From Rhodococcus sp. 06-235-1A (GTDB lineage: Bacteria; Actinomycetota; Actinomycetes; Mycobacteriales; Mycobacteriaceae), in the NCBI RefSeq assembly GCF_002258785.1, contig NZ_NOYI01000011.1:62001-126000 (forward strand): a stretch of DNA of 64,000 nt. The letters run 5' to 3'. Of this stretch, positions 26,668 through 36,554 are shown one piece after another. The notes below the pieces were generated by a model that worked only from the letters and a program-made list of their open reading frames with translations, was not told the origin of the DNA and did no database searches. How positions within the stretch are numbered: the stretch's first letter is position 1; each line of letters begins with the position of its first letter. A program made the position numbers and the translations under genes.

Positions 26668-28098
26668 CTACGAAGCGATCTGTGCAGTGGGATTGGTGAT
26701 GCGTGTGCGGAAGAGGTTGGTGAGCTCGTCTGCTCCGGTTCGACCGTTGTCGGCCATCGGCTTGCTCGCGTAGGAGTTGTGCGAGTCGGTGGCGAGAGAG
26801 GTGGCGTAGTTGAGCACCTCGTCGAGGACGCGGCCTGGGGTGAGATCGTCGGCCAGCCGGTTCAAGAGGGGGAACTCGTCGAGGGGCAGGGCGCGGAGGG
26901 TTTTGCGGACCGCGTTGTTGACTTGGCCGACGAGTTTGCCGAGATCGGCCGGTAGTGCCACATAGTTCTGAGCGGCTGCGTTGGTGGAGATTCGCGCTGC
27001 GGTGGTGCCAATCGCGATGTACTCGTTGATGGGCAGTTTGGAAACCACGGTGCCGATCATCGAACTGAATTGACTGGCGAAGGTGATGACTTGGGGTGTG
27101 AGGGTCGCCAGCAGGCCCGGTACAGCGAACATGTCACCGCGGTGGATCGCATCCGTGAGCTGCGAGACGGTAGTGGCCATCGGGGCGATGTCTGCTCCGG
27201 GGATGGTCATTTCTGCCACTTTTGCGCTCAGCGTGGAGACGTTGCCGGCGAGGTCGAGTGCGAGCTGCGGCACGGTGAGCATGTTGCCTGTGGTCACTGC
27301 GGTGTTGAGTTTGCCGAGCGTGTCGGTCAGGGGTTGGCCGTCGAGGCCGAGCAGTGTGGTGACGACTCCTGCTACCGAGGAAGCGGGATCGGAGGCGTCG
27401 ATTTTCGATCCGAGTTGCCCGACGAACTGTGTGGCGATGGCGTCGCCGGGGGTGTTGCAGTAGGTGTCGTCGGGATCGCACACGCTGGCGGTGACGTTGT
27501 TGAGAGCTCCGAATCCTTCGGCGCGCGCACCGACGAATCCGTTTCCGGTTGTCTTGGCTCCGAGTTGAATACCGGCTGTCGGGCTCTGGCCGGGGTCGGC
27601 CATCAGGCCCACGGCGAAGATGCGATCCGCGCTCACCGGGCCCTCGCCGTTCCCAATCTTGCTGGCTAGATCTCCCGCTGCGTCGGCACCTTGAGAGAAG
27701 CCTGTCAGCCCGAATTTGGTGCCTGGGCATTCGGCTGCCTTCTCAGAGATATGTTGCGATGCGCGGTCGATCGCTTCTTTCTTGCTGGTTCCGTAGGTCT
27801 GGGCTTTGTCGTTCACGATCGTCGCGACGTAGGGAACTGTGTATGTCTGCAGTTCCTGAGATGAGAACTCGGAGTCGAGTGGGTCCACGACGTTGCGGAG
27901 CATCCCGACCGGCACATTCGGGTCGGCTTGTTCGTTGGTTTCCGTGGTGCCGGGGATGGCCACCAAGATGTTGTCCGGGCATGCCGGGGCACCGGCTTGT
28001 GGGTCGGCAATGGCGGAGGGAATGACGACGATGCTGGCAGCGACGGCGATTCCGACTGCGCAGACAACAATCCTTTTGCGTGTACGAGATGCGGTCAT
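26668..28098 (-). CDS. Secreted cutinase-family serine hydrolase with long insertion
   Basis: A 476-residue protein with a signal peptide (cleavage near A-I-A-D, residue 31). The cutinase nucleophile motif is G-F-S-Q-G-A-D (S135), the Asp lies in V-C-D-P-D-D (~210), and a His-containing D-S-H-N-S-Y-A near residue 446 matches the catalytic His motif of cutinases. Between Asp and His lies an extra ~220 residues, where typical cutinases have about 13. Long forms like this occur in mycolate bacteria and may act on cell-envelope lipids. It lies beside the conjugation operon, so a role in opening the mycolate layer is plausible. Confidence 0.75.
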   Translation of the reverse strand: MTASRTRKRIVVCAVGIAVAASIVVIPSAIADPQAGAPACPDNILVAIPGTTETNEQADPNVPVGMLRNVVDPLDSEFSSQELQTYTVPYVATIVNDKAQTYGTSKKEAIDRASQHISEKAAECPGTKFGLTGFSQGADAAGDLASKIGNGEGPVSADRIFAVGLMADPGQSPTAGIQLGAKTTGNGFVGARAEGFGALNNVTASVCDPDDTYCNTPGDAIATQFVGQLGSKIDASDPASSVAGVVTTLLGLDGQPLTDTLGKLNTAVTTGNMLTVPQLALDLAGNVSTLSAKVAEMTIPGADIAPMATTVSQLTDAIHRGDMFAVPGLLATLTPQVITFASQFSSMIGTVVSKLPINEYIAIGTTAARISTNAAAQNYVALPADLGKLVGQVNNAVRKTLRALPLDEFPLLNRLADDLTPGRVLDEVLNYATSLATDSHNSYASKPMADNGRTGADELTNLFRTRITNPTAQIAS

Positions 28099-28134
28099 GA
28101 TGAGCGTCCTTCGTAGGTGAGGTGGTGGTGAACT

Positions 28135-28980
28135 TCAGCTCGCCAAGGCGGACTCATGGTGGGATCGGGTGTAGAAAAACGTCCGCTTCCCGGTTGCTGG
28201 AGCGCTGCCGGTGCGTGCTGCCACTCCGTCGCGGACGCGCGCGACAGCGCGGCTCAAACGCTGTCGAAGAGCTGCCGGTGAGCAGTCCTCCTCGGCGGCA
28301 AGCGCTGCGAGATCGGCACCTTCGGCGACGAGATATGCGCGGATCAGAAGTGAGTGCTCGTCGGCAGTGATGGTCTTGGACTGCACTGCCCATGCGAGAA
28401 CCGAATGCAGTTCCCGCGCTGATACCTCACCCGGATTGTTGGTTGTGCGGCTAGTGGATCCGTCGGCCACTTGCTGTAGCTGGTCGGGTTCGGCGGGGGT
28501 TTCCACCGCGGATTCGCAGGTTTTGGTGATCAGACCCAGCGTTCGAAGCGAGAGCGCCCCGGCAATTCCAGTGCCGCCGGGACGGTGCAGGGTGATCACC
28601 TCGTAGAAGGCGGCGATGGTGCGTGAGGCGCGTTCTTCGCGGCTGTGATCGGTGCCGTCGAGCCGCGCGTAACGGTGGATTCGGATCAACTTGGGGAGCA
28701 TCAGCCGGACGAGCACTGTGCCGGCGAGGGCGCTACCGGCACTGTGCTCGGAGAGCAGCAGGGACAGGGTGGCGTCACTGTCCTGAGCGGCAAGCTCGGC
28801 GATGTCGGCCACGGTGCGAGCGGCGGACCATGTGGGGTGTCGGTCTGCCCACGTGCGGACTTCGCGGCATGCGAGAGCGTCGACACAGAGGGTTCTCCAT
28901 TCGGCGTTGATCGTCGTAAATAGCGATGTGCTGTATCCGAGTGGTGTGGAGGAAGGCGAGGAAGGCTGCGGCGAGGTCAC
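28135..28980 (-). CDS. Sigma-factor-region-4-like regulator
   Basis: A 281-residue protein starting at GTG 28980 behind CCAGGAG. The C-terminal part (D-E-H-S-L-L-I-R-A-Y-L, then L-A-A-L-A-A-E-E-D-C-S-P-A-A-L-R-Q-R-L-S-R-A-V-A-R-V-R) reads like sigma70 region 4 with an HTH. The N-terminal 150 residues do not show a clear region 2. It is divergent from the TcpC/VirB4 operon. Together with the shared upstream element at 29235 and 39335 it is a candidate regulator of conjugation. Confidence 0.6.
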   Translation of the reverse strand: MTSPQPSSPSSTPLGYSTSLFTTINAEWRTLCVDALACREVRTWADRHPTWSAARTVADIAELAAQDSDATLSLLLSEHSAGSALAGTVLVRLMLPKLIRIHRYARLDGTDHSREERASRTIAAFYEVITLHRPGGTGIAGALSLRTLGLITKTCESAVETPAEPDQLQQVADGSTSRTTNNPGEVSARELHSVLAWAVQSKTITADEHSLLIRAYLVAEGADLAALAAEEDCSPAALRQRLSRAVARVRDGVAARTGSAPATGKRTFFYTRSHHESALAS

Positions 28981-29234
28981 TGGGGCGCTCCTGGAAGAGG
29001 CAACTGAAGTTCGATCGCCTCTGACACAAACAGCGCCTTATATCCGCTGAGCTGCGGATTCTTCCTCGAAACGGCTGTGCTGTTATACCCGTCGGGCCCG
29101 GCGGGATCGGAAAAGGGCCGCGCCACTCATTCGCCATGTACCCCTGTGACCTGCAGTTTCGCGTCAGCGGTGATAACAGCCGGACGAGTTGAAGCGGGGC
29201 GGCGAAAAAAGTTCGAGAAATTTTCGGCCGGCTG

Positions 29235-29272
29235 TGTCACAGACCCTCACTCGAAGGGATCTACCTGTTCTC
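29235..29272 (+). promoter_or_regulatory. Bipartite element upstream of transfer operon 1
   Basis: TGTCACAG (29235-29242), 14 variable bases, then GGATCTACCTGTTCTC (29257-29272). The same two blocks with exactly the same spacing are at 39335-39372 before the second transfer operon. The rest of the 28981-29313 gap shows only a loose inverted repeat (GCTGTTAT at 29079, ATAACAGC at 29173). It is probably a promoter read by an alternative sigma factor, or an operator. Confidence 0.65.
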
Positions 29273-29313
29273 AGAAGCCCGTAGATGGCGGGCTACCGAC
29301 AGGAGGACCCCGG

Positions 29314-29595
29314 ATGGACGACCACGATCCGTCGGCCGCATTGCTCTCGGACACCGCTTGCGTGCACTCGGTGTCCGAAGAGATCCGCGGCCTCGCGGCG
29401 CAGCTCGGTGACAATCCGCTCAGTGCAGAGATCGCCGGCCGGGTCCGCGAGGTCGTGCTCGGTGCACCGGCCGAGCAGGCGCGAGCAGCGCTCGAACGGA
29501 TGATGGCGACCCGGGGGCGAGTGTCCCTGCGACTGGTGGACGAATGCTTCACCCCCACCTCGGTCGAGCCCTCTCGGCACGAGGAGATCTCATGA
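29314..29595 (+). CDS. Small hypothetical protein, first gene of transfer operon
   Basis: A 93-residue, mostly helical protein. ATG 29314 has AGGAGG 7 bases upstream; the longer frame to 29077 is not supported. It ends in ATGA overlapping the TcpC gene. The sequence pattern (E-E-I-R-G-L-A-A-Q-L, then A-R-A-A-L-E-R-M-M) suggests two or three helices. No family recognised. Confidence 0.6.
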   Translation: MDDHDPSAALLSDTACVHSVSEEIRGLAAQLGDNPLSAEIAGRVREVVLGAPAEQARAALERMMATRGRVSLRLVDECFTPTSVEPSRHEEIS

Positions 29596-30701
29596 AGATC
29601 GGTCTCCGCAAGAAGAGCTCGGATGAGCCGAAAGAATCAGCACTGTCCACGGAGCTTCATCAGTGGGCCGGCAAGCAAGCGACCGCGACCAAGGCAACGA
29701 AATTGGGGCTGTTCGCGGCGATCGGCTCCGGAGTGGTGGCATTGGTTCTCGTGTTGGCCGGCGTCGGGTCCACGACTCCGATTCAGAGCAAGGCAAGCAC
29801 TCAGCCCGTCATCGACGCAGCCCGTGAGGCAGCAGCGACCGACCTCGCGCAGGACTTCGTGTTGACGTGGTTGCAATCGAAGCGGGGAGACGAGAAGGCC
29901 CTCGCGCGCTTCGTCCGCACGGACGGAATGTCGCTTCCGGCTCAGGCGAGCTATACCGCGTCCGAGCCTCGAATCGCGAGCGTGAAAGCAATCGATCCAC
30001 CGACGCGAAATCAGAGTTCTACGGGATCGACGTCGCAAGGTGGACCGCTACAAGCTGCCGGCCAAAACTACGCGATCGTGGTGTCGGTCTCGGTGGTTCC
30101 GGTCGGTGCAGACCCCGCTGCGACGCCGGAACGCCGATACTTCTCGGTCCCTGTCGTGTTCGTGGGAGACGATGCGCGGGCTGCAGCGGTACCCGCTGCT
30201 GTGGCGGCCCCGGCGACCGGTGGTGACCTCACGCTCGGCTACCGATTCCGAGTCGGCCTCGAGCACTCGCTCAACCAGTCGATCGGCCAGTTTCTCTCGG
30301 CGATGGTTGCCGGTGCCGGTGAAATCTCGCGCTACACCTCACCCGGCGCACCGATCCGTGCCGTCACCCCTGCGCCGTACACCAGTGTCCAGATCACCGA
30401 CCTTGTCTCGGACACCGACTTCTCGGCGGGCGCGTCCGGAGCGCCGGCAGACGGCGCGACGGTACGGGTGCTCGCCACCGCGACCGTCACAGCGACGGAT
30501 CGAGCGCAGACCTCGACCGTGCAATATCCGCTGACCGCGATCGCTCGGGGCGGCCGGTGGGAGGTGTCCGCGCTCGACCCGATGCCGTTGCTCGCGAACT
30601 CGACCGGTGCCAGCGCAGCAACCTCAACCATTGCGGGGCCAACCTCGACTGGTGCCAGCACTACCGCCGCCGTTCCCGCAGCGCCGGCTCAACCGAACTG
30701 A
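29592..30701 (+). CDS. Conjugal transfer protein, TcpC/VirB8-like
   Basis: A 369-residue protein with a short cytoplasmic N-terminus, one membrane segment at about residues 38-60, and a large external part. Two NTF2-like domains would follow (residues ~80-220 and ~225-345), ending in a Thr/Ser/Ala-rich tail. This layout is that of TcpC, the VirB8-like scaffold of Gram-positive type IV secretion. Position just before small membrane genes and a VirB4 ATPase supports the call. Confidence 0.75.
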   Translation: MKIGLRKKSSDEPKESALSTELHQWAGKQATATKATKLGLFAAIGSGVVALVLVLAGVGSTTPIQSKASTQPVIDAAREAAATDLAQDFVLTWLQSKRGDEKALARFVRTDGMSLPAQASYTASEPRIASVKAIDPPTRNQSSTGSTSQGGPLQAAGQNYAIVVSVSVVPVGADPAATPERRYFSVPVVFVGDDARAAAVPAAVAAPATGGDLTLGYRFRVGLEHSLNQSIGQFLSAMVAGAGEISRYTSPGAPIRAVTPAPYTSVQITDLVSDTDFSAGASGAPADGATVRVLATATVTATDRAQTSTVQYPLTAIARGGRWEVSALDPMPLLANSTGASAATSTIAGPTSTGASTTAAVPAAPAQPN

Positions 30702-30734
30702 CGCTCTGTTCTCTCTATCCGAAAGGTACGAACA

Positions 30735-31067
30735 ATGACCATTACCTCGATCCTGGCCGATCCGTCGTCGACCGTCGTCGCCGTAGGAATCATCGAATGG
30801 GCAAACCAGAAAACCACGGAGGTGCAGGACCTCGTTCGCGCCGTCGTAGCTGTCGGAGTCGTCGGGTTTGTCGCCGCCATTGCTTTCAAAAGTCAATTCG
30901 CCATTGCCAAAACGCTGGTGACGATCGTGGTCGGCGGGGCATTGATCTGGGTGACGTGGAACATGACCGCCGTCAAAGACAGTGTCGGCGACGAGCTTCC
31001 CGGCTCCGCCTCGTCACAGAGCAGCGAGGTCGTTGTGGTGCCCGATCCGATCTCGGCGTTCATCTGA
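30735..31067 (+). CDS. Small two-TM membrane protein of transfer operon
   Basis: A 110-residue protein with hydrophobic segments at about residues 37-55 and 62-78, and a short polar tail. Similar small proteins (VirB2-like or PrgH/TcpD-like) precede VirB3/PrgI and VirB4 in Gram-positive transfer operons. No sequence motif confirms this. GAAAGG lies upstream of ATG 30735. Confidence 0.6.
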   Translation: MTITSILADPSSTVVAVGIIEWANQKTTEVQDLVRAVVAVGVVGFVAAIAFKSQFAIAKTLVTIVVGGALIWVTWNMTAVKDSVGDELPGSASSQSSEVVVVPDPISAFI

Positions 31068-31126
31068 CACTGCTCGGCCACCCACGAACACCTCGACTTA
31101 ACGGACCCGCAGGAGTGTGACCGACC

Positions 31127-31858
31127 ATGACCGAACAGCAGGCCTCCTCGCAAAGCGTGGTCAAGATGTTCACCAAGGCGCGGAATTTTCCGCAGCTGAT
31201 CGGCAAAGCGCCAGACGGCCGAAAGATCCCCGGCGGCCCCTACACCCTGACCCAGTTCGTGGGCGCGGGTATCGCAGGCGGCCTGCTGTGGCTGACCCAG
31301 TCGCTGTGGGCGCAGGGCAGTGTCATCACCAACGGTGCCATCTTCCTCGGCATCACCGGCGGCACCCTGTGGGTGTTGGGGAGGCTGCCGCAGGGGGCAC
31401 GGAATCCGATCTCAGTAGTCCGGGGTGTCGGACGGGCGGCTACCGGGGCCATGTCGCCATCGAAGATCAATGGTGAGCCGATCCGGATCAAACGCCCTCA
31501 CGCGGTACTGGGGTCGGTGATCATCCTCGACACCCCGTCAATCGACGGCGGTGCTATCGGCGAACCAATAGCCGCCAGGGCACCCCGCGATCGAGCCGAG
31601 AATGCCGCGGCACCGGTGGAGCTCGACGACAACGCAGTACCGGCCGCGCCAGCATTCAGACCCCTGACCCAGCCGCGACCGGAGCGAAAGACCGTACCTG
31701 CGCCGGCCCGGCCGCGAGCGGACGACGAACGCCAGCGCACGCAGAGTCCAGCCCTGGCGGAAGCGCTCGACGTCGCCAACCTGGCACCGGCGAGCAGCGT
31801 TCAGCAGCTGCTTGCCATGGCTGCAGCGGCCCCCACCCCGACCCGAGAGAAGGCGTAA
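31127..31858 (+). CDS. Membrane protein, VirB3/PrgI-like
   Basis: A 243-residue protein. The N-terminal part has two closely spaced membrane segments (about residues 45-85) after a charged lead that includes G-G-P-Y-T-L-T-Q-F-V. The C-terminal 120 residues are Ala/Pro/Arg-rich and probably disordered. PrgI/VirB3-type proteins sit right before VirB4, and here the stop abuts the VirB4 start (TAATG). Function assignment is by context. Confidence 0.6.
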   Translation: MTEQQASSQSVVKMFTKARNFPQLIGKAPDGRKIPGGPYTLTQFVGAGIAGGLLWLTQSLWAQGSVITNGAIFLGITGGTLWVLGRLPQGARNPISVVRGVGRAATGAMSPSKINGEPIRIKRPHAVLGSVIILDTPSIDGGAIGEPIAARAPRDRAENAAAPVELDDNAVPAAPAFRPLTQPRPERKTVPAPARPRADDERQRTQSPALAEALDVANLAPASSVQQLLAMAAAAPTPTREKA

Positions 31859-34383
31859 TGCAGCAACCGAACAGGCTAGTCACCTCGAACTTGCGTTGGA
31901 CCCGCTCCGGGGTCGTCTGGGCGGACTACGTCCTGACCGGAATCCCATACGGGTACCGACCGATCGAGGACCGGCAGACCGCGCGGGCGATGCACAAGAT
32001 GCTTCTGCGCGCCCTTCCCGGTGAATCCCTCCTGCTCAGTGTCGCGGTCAGTCTGGACCCGATGACCATCGTCGAGCGCATGGAACGAGGTGTCGATCTC
32101 GATCTTCACCCCGCGTGGGCGGATGAATGCGACGCCACGATCGACCGCCTGGAAGAGATCCGACCCGGCCAGCGCGTCTACTGGCTCTCCATCCCCCTGG
32201 CCAACCACGGCTTCGGCGACACCATCAAGTCGGCAACGTCCGCCGCATGGTCCTCGGTGGCCGATCTTATGGGGATGCCGCCCTCGTCGATTCCCGTCGA
32301 GGAGAGAGAACGCCGCGCAGCTCAGGCCGCGCAGATCGCGGCGGCCATCCCAGCTTTCTACGACGCGACCCCAGCAACCCCCTCCCAGATGGTGTGGCTG
32401 CACCAACATGCTCTGCAGCGTGGCCTCGGCCTCGATACCGACATGCCCACCGCCATGGAGCATCCGGCAGGTACTGCCCGAGGATCCTTCACTGCCGCGC
32501 GGCTCGACGAAGGGGCTCAAAGCGATCGCCCCGAATCGGGCTGGCGGGCTAAGGCACCGACCTTGTCGCGTGTGCTCAAAGTCGACCAGCCCTGGGAGGT
32601 AACGCCACCGCCGGCCAGCTATCAGTGCTTCCTGGTGCTCGCCGCCACTCCTTCGGGCGGCACGTTGTTTCCAGGCTCGGAGTATCTGACACTCGCGGAC
32701 AACCTCGGCGGCGTCGATGTCGACTGGGCGATCCGGTTCAAGAACTCCGCTGCTTCAGAGGTACTGAAGAAGAACCGTCGTGCCCTGGTGCAGATGAACG
32801 ACCAATACACCCAGCGAGAAGACGAATTGAGCACCGGCAGTGTCCTCGACGATGCTGCCGTCGCCCTCGCGGAGTACAACGCGCTCCTGGAGGCGGACGC
32901 GATGGAGATGGAAGTGCAATCGACCACCATCTTCTGTGTCGCGGCCGCGGACGAAGAGACGGCCATCGCATATCAGCGGGAGCTGGCGAAGGAGTTCGAG
33001 GGTTCGACATACAGGTTGCAGGCACCGATCGGATTTCAGGAGGAGCTGTTCTGGGCGATGACACCCGGCGTGCCGACGCCGGCGATCTGCAACGAGTTCG
33101 CGCAGATCACCGCGTCCGAACACTTTGCCGCGTACGTACCGGTCACCCGCAACGATCTCGGCGACGGGGACGGCCCGCTGATCGCACTCAACATTTCCTC
33201 GGCCCGCACTGGCGTCGTGCACCACGACATCGCCAAGAAAGCGTCACGTGACGTTTCGGGTTCGGTGGGAGTGTGTGGCAACTTGGGATCGGGCAAGTCC
33301 GGCTACTTGAAAACAACCGGTAACCAGGTCGTCGACCGCGGCGGCCAAGTCATCGTGGTCGACCGGACCCCTCTGGGCGAATACGCACTGTGGGCCGAAG
33401 CGATCACCGACGCGGTGGTCGTCGATACCGCAGCACCGGACGTCACGATGGACCCTCTTCGGCTGTTCTCGCCCGCACGAGGAGGGGAAGTTGCGGTGTC
33501 TATTCTGTTGCCGCTGTTGCAACTTCAGCCCGACGACCGCTTGGGGGTACTGCTGTCTCAAGTGCTCGAGCCGGAATACCGCGCTCGCTTCGGCAATTTC
33601 ACTACCCCAGGCCTGGTTTCGCACCTCGAGAAGGACTGCACCCTCGACGGAGCTGCCGAGCTTGCCGGAAAGTTGAAGGTCTACGCGACCAAATCCTATG
33701 CAGCAGCGCTGTTTCGGCCGGACCTGGAGCCGTTCAATCCACGTGCAGGAGCCATCGTCTTCCGCACTCACACACTGGAATTGCCCTCGGAGCGAGAAGT
33801 GGAGAACGAGCATCTGTTCAAGCAGATGTCGCTCCAGAAGCGGGTAGGGCGAATGATGTACACCCTCATCGCGCAGATCGCCCGCGGCATTTGCTTCGCG
33901 GACCCCAACACCCTCGCGGTTTTCCTGCTCGACGAATGCCATCACCTGACGCGCTCGAGCGAAGGTGTCGAGATCATCATCGACTTCATTCGAGACGGCC
34001 GTAAACACGATGCCGCGGTGATGCTCGGATCGCACGACCCCGAAGCGGACTTCGGCTCCGAGACGCTGCGAGGGCTCATCCCCACCCGGCTCGTGTTCCG
34101 GCAAACGGATCGACGGCTAGCGCAGAAGTCGTTGAAATGGCTGGGCGTCGGGGAGAACGATGTCGACCTGCTCAAGGAGCTGATGGAGAACACGTCGCCC
34201 GTCGAAGGCAAAGACGGATACGTCGCACCGCATCGCCGCGGAGAGGGCTACATGCGCGATCCTGCCGGCAACGTCGGCCGCATCAAGGTTTTGCTTCCGG
34301 CATCGGAAGCGAGATATCAAGCGGCGAGTACGACTCCGAAAGAATCGACTACGGAGCGCGCTGCGGAGTTGGCGACATGGTGA
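31858..34383 (+). CDS. VirB4-like conjugation ATPase
   Basis: An 841-residue ATPase. The Walker A motif G-N-L-G-S-G-K-S lies near residue 475, and Walker B F-L-L-D-E-C-H-H-L near residue 692. The long N-terminal domain and size match VirB4/TraC/TcpF-type type IV secretion motors. ATG 31858 overlaps the previous stop. It powers substrate transfer or pilus/channel assembly. The coupling protein is encoded separately at 39826. Confidence 0.88.
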   Translation: MQQPNRLVTSNLRWTRSGVVWADYVLTGIPYGYRPIEDRQTARAMHKMLLRALPGESLLLSVAVSLDPMTIVERMERGVDLDLHPAWADECDATIDRLEEIRPGQRVYWLSIPLANHGFGDTIKSATSAAWSSVADLMGMPPSSIPVEERERRAAQAAQIAAAIPAFYDATPATPSQMVWLHQHALQRGLGLDTDMPTAMEHPAGTARGSFTAARLDEGAQSDRPESGWRAKAPTLSRVLKVDQPWEVTPPPASYQCFLVLAATPSGGTLFPGSEYLTLADNLGGVDVDWAIRFKNSAASEVLKKNRRALVQMNDQYTQREDELSTGSVLDDAAVALAEYNALLEADAMEMEVQSTTIFCVAAADEETAIAYQRELAKEFEGSTYRLQAPIGFQEELFWAMTPGVPTPAICNEFAQITASEHFAAYVPVTRNDLGDGDGPLIALNISSARTGVVHHDIAKKASRDVSGSVGVCGNLGSGKSGYLKTTGNQVVDRGGQVIVVDRTPLGEYALWAEAITDAVVVDTAAPDVTMDPLRLFSPARGGEVAVSILLPLLQLQPDDRLGVLLSQVLEPEYRARFGNFTTPGLVSHLEKDCTLDGAAELAGKLKVYATKSYAAALFRPDLEPFNPRAGAIVFRTHTLELPSEREVENEHLFKQMSLQKRVGRMMYTLIAQIARGICFADPNTLAVFLLDECHHLTRSSEGVEIIIDFIRDGRKHDAAVMLGSHDPEADFGSETLRGLIPTRLVFRQTDRRLAQKSLKWLGVGENDVDLLKELMENTSPVEGKDGYVAPHRRGEGYMRDPAGNVGRIKVLLPASEARYQAASTTPKESTTERAAELATW

Positions 34384-36554
34384 TGTCGAAACGGGTTGTG
34401 CGCCGGCCCGGTTCGATTGGCGGCGGCGTCAAGACGGTTCTCAAGCTCGTGCTGTGGTCGTGGATCCCGCGGTCGTGGTGCAGTGTTCTCGCTCGTTTGC
34501 TCGGCCCGGTCGTCAAGTGGGTAGTGGCATCTCGAATCCGCCGCGCGATCGTCACAGGTGTCGCTGTCTGGCACATGATCGGTCTGCTGGCGATCGCCCT
34601 GGCGTCACCGGCTCATGCCGACCCGGGTGAAACCCTGCCCACCAACAGCACATTCAGCTGGATGGAAGTCCGTGACTCTCACGGAATTCTGGTCTGGGAC
34701 TACTTCATGTCCATCGACGAAGGCTCGGTCGGGCACCCGATGTACACCGTGTTCTCCACCTTCATCATGCTCGAGTACGAGGTGTACCGCGGGGTGACCG
34801 GCTTCGCGATTTGGTTCGTCACCTACGCTCTGCGGTTCGAGTGGCTCGAGCTGTTGACTGCGCCGTTCCGTTCGATCGGCGATGCGATGCAAACGGTCAC
34901 CGACCAATTTCAACTCACGGGGCTACTTCTCACTGCTGCCGCCGGCATCGGAGCATGGTGGGTCATTCGCGGCCGGTGGTCGACGGGAGTCTACGAGCTC
35001 CTGATGGCAGCAGCGATCGCTGCTGCGGCAGTCGGGATCCTCTCCAATCCAGTCGAACGAGTCGCAGGACAAGACGGCCTGATCATGCAGGCCCGCGACG
35101 CCGGAGTGCAGCTCGCGGCGGGACTGGCCAACGAAGGAGACACGACGTCGAGTTCTGACGAACTCATCGACCAGATCTCGGAGCAGATGGCCGACACGTT
35201 CATCAGGCAGCCCACCCAACTGCTCAACTTCGGCCGCGTCATCGATGGCTCGCCCGACGGAGAACGTTGCACCCAAGCCTGGGACGCCGGCCACGAAAAA
35301 GCAGACGGCAACACCCGAGACACCCTCAAAGACAACATCAAAGGCTGCGGTGGTGAGGGCGCAAAACAGATGAAGGACTTCGCCGATCACCCCGGACCGG
35401 GACAGGTCGGGTCTGGAATCGCGATGCTGCTGGCCGGTGTCATCCTGCTCGGCTTCGCCACGGTTCTGGCGTTCACCCTCATCCTTGCGGTCCTCACCGC
35501 CCTCGCATCGGCGGTCAAGGGAATCGTGGTGACCGTCATCGGAATCCTGCCCGGAGCCGGCCGCGGAGCATTGTGGAAGACCCTCGCCGCGGTGCTGATG
35601 TCGATGGTCATCGTCATCTTCGCGGTGGTGTTTCTCGTCGGGTACATGATCGTGATCGGACAGCTGTTCAGAGGAGACGGTGACTCTCCGCTGATGATGA
35701 AGTTCATCCTGACCGACATCGTTCTGATCGCGGGCATCATTCTCTACCGCCGCGCAGTGAAAGGCCTACGGAAAGCCTCAGACGCCCTCGCGCGCAAGCT
35801 CGGAAGTAGACCAGGAGCGGCACCGACCGCGATATCGACCAAGACCCCCACAAGTCCACTCGCACAAGCTGCCTATGCCGGGCAGGTTGCCCGCCAGGCT
35901 TATCAGGGCGGAAAGGGACTGGCCAAGACAGCCAGCCACGCGACGGCCCGAACCGCCAAAGCCAGTAAAGCTCTCGTCGACGGGACAGCAGCCGCTAGCA
36001 GTGCAGCGACGCTGGGGACTGCTGCCGTGGTCTACTCGGCCGGAAAAATCGCAACGGCCGGTGTCAAGAAAGTCGTCGGTCGACGGAGCGACGCCAAAGC
36101 CGCCGAGGCCGCCGGCGTCAGCACGCCCAAGGCAGCCAAAACCCATCCCCGGCTTCAAAAGCCGGTCAACATCGACCTTCCCCCGACGCAGTCCGTCGTC
36201 GGGTCCGGTCAATCCCACACTCCGGCTCCCAGCTCCGCCGGGGACCGATCGGCCCGCAGCTCTCAAGCCGACAGGGCAACGAACGCGCCCGGTATCAAGC
36301 GTCCGGTGGCCACCGCTCCCGCGCTGTCGACTCCTGGAAGCCGAGACGTTCGGGTCAGCCGTGCCACAGTGACCGGCCCCGGAGGCGGACGGTTCCGCGA
36401 GTACTCCACCGATGAGGGGTCACCGCTACTGCTTCCCGCCCGGCCCTCGCGGCCGGCGAGTGCTCCGCGCCGTGCACGACCGACCGTCGAACCAGGTTCC
36501 ACTACGAATCCGACGGAGATCCTCCATCGAGCTGCGTCAGGTGCGCGGCGATGA
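34377..36554 (+). CDS. Polytopic membrane protein, VirB6/TrbL-like
   Basis: A 725-residue protein. It has an N-terminal membrane segment ending in a signal-like A-S-P-A-H-A-D, several more segments at ~130-230 and ~350-480, and a long Ala/Lys-rich hydrophilic tail. This is the VirB6/TrbL pattern of a type IV secretion inner-membrane channel. ATG 34377 has GGAG 8 bases upstream; GTG 34380 and ATG 34383 are alternatives. It sits between VirB4 and the cell-wall hydrolase, as expected. Confidence 0.75.
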   Translation: MVMSKRVVRRPGSIGGGVKTVLKLVLWSWIPRSWCSVLARLLGPVVKWVVASRIRRAIVTGVAVWHMIGLLAIALASPAHADPGETLPTNSTFSWMEVRDSHGILVWDYFMSIDEGSVGHPMYTVFSTFIMLEYEVYRGVTGFAIWFVTYALRFEWLELLTAPFRSIGDAMQTVTDQFQLTGLLLTAAAGIGAWWVIRGRWSTGVYELLMAAAIAAAAVGILSNPVERVAGQDGLIMQARDAGVQLAAGLANEGDTTSSSDELIDQISEQMADTFIRQPTQLLNFGRVIDGSPDGERCTQAWDAGHEKADGNTRDTLKDNIKGCGGEGAKQMKDFADHPGPGQVGSGIAMLLAGVILLGFATVLAFTLILAVLTALASAVKGIVVTVIGILPGAGRGALWKTLAAVLMSMVIVIFAVVFLVGYMIVIGQLFRGDGDSPLMMKFILTDIVLIAGIILYRRAVKGLRKASDALARKLGSRPGAAPTAISTKTPTSPLAQAAYAGQVARQAYQGGKGLAKTASHATARTAKASKALVDGTAAASSAATLGTAAVVYSAGKIATAGVKKVVGRRSDAKAAEAAGVSTPKAAKTHPRLQKPVNIDLPPTQSVVGSGQSHTPAPSSAGDRSARSSQADRATNAPGIKRPVATAPALSTPGSRDVRVSRATVTGPGGGRFREYSTDEGSPLLLPARPSRPASAPRRARPTVEPGSTTNPTEILHRAASGARR

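Noticed and set aside
29079..29180. GCTGTTAT / ATAACAGC inverted repeat in the divergent promoter
   Set aside because: The arms are only 8 bp and about 86 bp apart; likely chance.
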